The translations under genes and the position numbers were made by a program. 64,000 nt of DNA from Streptomyces cavernae (GTDB taxonomy: Bacteria; Actinomycetota; Actinomycetes; Streptomycetales; Streptomycetaceae): positions 62,001 to 126,000 of the forward strand of contig NZ_RPDJ01000001.1 of NCBI RefSeq assembly GCF_004023625.1, given 5' to 3'. The notes beneath the pieces are model-generated. The model was not told the origin of the DNA and did no database searches. It saw nothing but the letters and a program-made list of their open reading frames with translations. This document shows positions 62,804 through 64,000 of this stretch, piece by piece. Numbering within the stretch: the first letter of the stretch is position 1; each line of letters begins with the position of its first letter.

Positions 62804-63694
62804 ATGAGCGACGTCACGACGGAGTACAGGCTCGGCGGGCTGAAGACAGCGGTCGGACGCCACGGCATCTGGAGCTTCGAACTGCGCGCGGACGAACCGG
62901 AACGACGCGGCGAGCTCATCGAGGCCGCCGCCGAACTCGACGAACTCGGATACGGCGCCGTCTGGTTGGGCGGCAGCAGCGGCGTGCGGCACGCCGTACC
63001 ACTGATCGAGGCCACGTCCCGGCTGACCGTGGCCACCGGGATCCTCAGCATCTGGCAGTACGAGGCCGCCGACACCGCGGCGCGTTTCGCCGAGGTCGAG
63101 GCCGCCCACCCCGGCCGGTTCCTGCTCGGCCTCGGCGTGAGCCACGCCAAGCTGGCAGAGCAGTACCGGCGCCCCTACGCGGCCATGGCCGGCTATCTGG
63201 ACGCCCTGGACGCCGCCGGGGTGCCCGCCGAGCGCCGGGTGCTGGCCGCCCTCGGCCCCAAGATGCTGAAGCTGTCCGGCGACCAGGCCGCCGGCTCGCA
63301 CCCGTACCTGGTCACCCCCGAACACACCGCGGACGCCCGGGAGATCCTCGGCGAACAACCCCTGCTCGCACCGGAGCTGAAGGTCGTCCTGGAAACCGAC
63401 CCGGACCGTGCCCGCACCCTCGCCCGCGGCAGCCTCGCGATGTACCTCGAACTGCCGAACTACACCAACAACTTCCTGCGCTACGGCTTCACCGACGACG
63501 ACTTCGCCGACGGCGGCAGCGACCGGCTGATCGACGCGCTCTTCGCCTGGGGCGACGAGGACCGGATCCGCACCCGGATCGCGGACTTCCACGCCGCGGG
63601 CGCGGACCACGTGGCCCTCCAGGTGGTCACCGGCCAGTCGCGGAACGGCCTCCCGCGCGCCGAATGGCGACGCGTGGCCGACCTGCTGGCCTGA
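62804..63694 (+). CDS. LLM-class F420-dependent oxidoreductase
   Basis: A 296-residue TIM-barrel oxidoreductase of the luciferase-like family, in the F420-dependent branch (Rv2161c-like). ELGYGAVWLGG near 45-55, LTVATGILSIWQY near 72-84, FLLGLGVSH near 105-113 and AGADHVALQVVT near the C-terminus are typical. Cofactor F420 is assumed from family membership. ATG at 62804 has a GGACTGGAGA upstream. It does not appear to belong to the nucleoside operon. Substrate unknown. Confidence 0.85.
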   Translation: MSDVTTEYRLGGLKTAVGRHGIWSFELRADEPERRGELIEAAAELDELGYGAVWLGGSSGVRHAVPLIEATSRLTVATGILSIWQYEAADTAARFAEVEAAHPGRFLLGLGVSHAKLAEQYRRPYAAMAGYLDALDAAGVPAERRVLAALGPKMLKLSGDQAAGSHPYLVTPEHTADAREILGEQPLLAPELKVVLETDPDRARTLARGSLAMYLELPNYTNNFLRYGFTDDDFADGGSDRLIDALFAWGDEDRIRTRIADFHAAGADHVALQVVTGQSRNGLPRAEWRRVADLLA

Positions 63695-63770
63695 CCCGCA
63701 CGGCGACAACTGCGCAACAGTCCTCCGCTTGGGCTGGGCAGGCCCGGCGCCGGATGTGAGGGTGGCGCGC

Positions 63771-64000
63771 ATGATGTCACGCACCGCCCTCGCGTCCCTC
63801 GCCGTCAGCTGCGTCGCGCTCACCGGGCTCACCGGATGCGGCGACGACGGGCAGGCCCGCGAGTCCGCCTCGCGGGCACCCACGGCCGGAGCCGGGGTGC
63901 CCGCCGCGCCCACCGAGAGCCGGGCGCCGGCCCGCGGCAAGGGTTCCAAGGACCCCGACGACATCAACGGCGACGGGTACCGCGACCTCGTCGTGCCCGT
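63771..64000 (+). CDS. Lipoprotein with FG-GAP/calcium-type motif (partial, runs off the window)
   Basis: The reading frame is open from tandem ATG codons to the window edge, 76 codons. The signal peptide ends in a lipobox at Cys23 (LTGC). After a low-complexity linker comes DINGDGYRDLVV, the DxNxDGxxD loop that opens FG-GAP/VCBS repeats. A cell-surface lipoprotein with several such repeats is likely, but the rest lies outside the window. Confidence 0.75.
   Translation, partial: MMSRTALASLAVSCVALTGLTGCGDDGQARESASRAPTAGAGVPAAPTESRAPARGKGSKDPDDINGDGYRDLVVP

Overview
The window looks like chromosomal DNA of a Streptomyces or close relative. It has very high GC with strong third-position GC bias, many GTG and some TTG starts, and many ATGA/GTGA overlaps between operon genes. 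Gene families typical of streptomycetes are present (DUF6893, DUF5947, DUF6084, Rv1733c-like, SigE-type sigma factors), along with GC-rich minisatellites between genes. I see no rRNA, tRNA, CRISPR array, integrase or transposase gene.

Layout. 0-3.6 kb: a translationally coupled galB-galC-galD-like set for 4-oxalomesaconate breakdown, followed by a frameshifted type I (VOC) extradiol dioxygenase. 3.7-5.8 kb: an HSL-family esterase divergent from a MarR regulator and a small hypothetical gene whose end is cut by a MITE. Two different MITEs sit back to back at 5.77-6.03 kb. 6.1-11.7 kb: a sugar ABC importer (two permeases, one binding lipoprotein) divergent from a DeoR regulator and a GH4 glycosidase. 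11.7-13.7 kb: an ArsR-type regulator, a solitary roadblock/LC7 protein and an Lrp/AsnC regulator.

13.8-29 kb is the centrepiece: a complete group 1h (high-affinity, formerly group 5) [NiFe]-hydrogenase locus. The minus-strand operon runs hypX, hhyS, hhyL, a NifU-like gene, four poorly characterised genes, a maturation protease and a 43-aa protein. The divergent plus-strand operon is hypA-hypB-hypF-hypC-hypD-hypE. Together they encode the enzyme, nickel delivery, CN/CO ligand synthesis (HypF/E/C/D, and HypX for CO from formyl groups in air) and C-terminal processing.

29-36.3 kb: a type III Wadjet-like jetA-jetB-jetC operon ends directly against the hydrogenase terminator, with no jetD. 36.7-42.6 kb: accessory and stress-type genes (DUF427, Rv1733c-like, alpha/beta hydrolases, PEBP, phosphoribosyltransferase), minisatellites, and a deletion scar joining a truncated aldo/keto reductase to the tail of a LuxR-type regulator. 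43-50.5 kb: an MBL-fold hydrolase; an SSS symporter coupled to a SigE-like sigma factor and a small membrane protein; DUF3311; CstA with its YbdD partner; and a conserved hypothetical.

50.5-62.6 kb forms one apparent regulon for nucleoside/nucleotide salvage. A LacI regulator sits between two copies of the same 12-bp palindrome, one before an MTA/SAH-type deaminase gene and one before a BMP-family ABC nucleoside importer. The regulon also contains a ThuA-like protein, a nucleoside phosphorylase and a secreted phytase-like/5'-nucleotidase fusion. The window closes with an F420-dependent oxidoreductase and the start of a lipoprotein with an FG-GAP/calcium-type motif.
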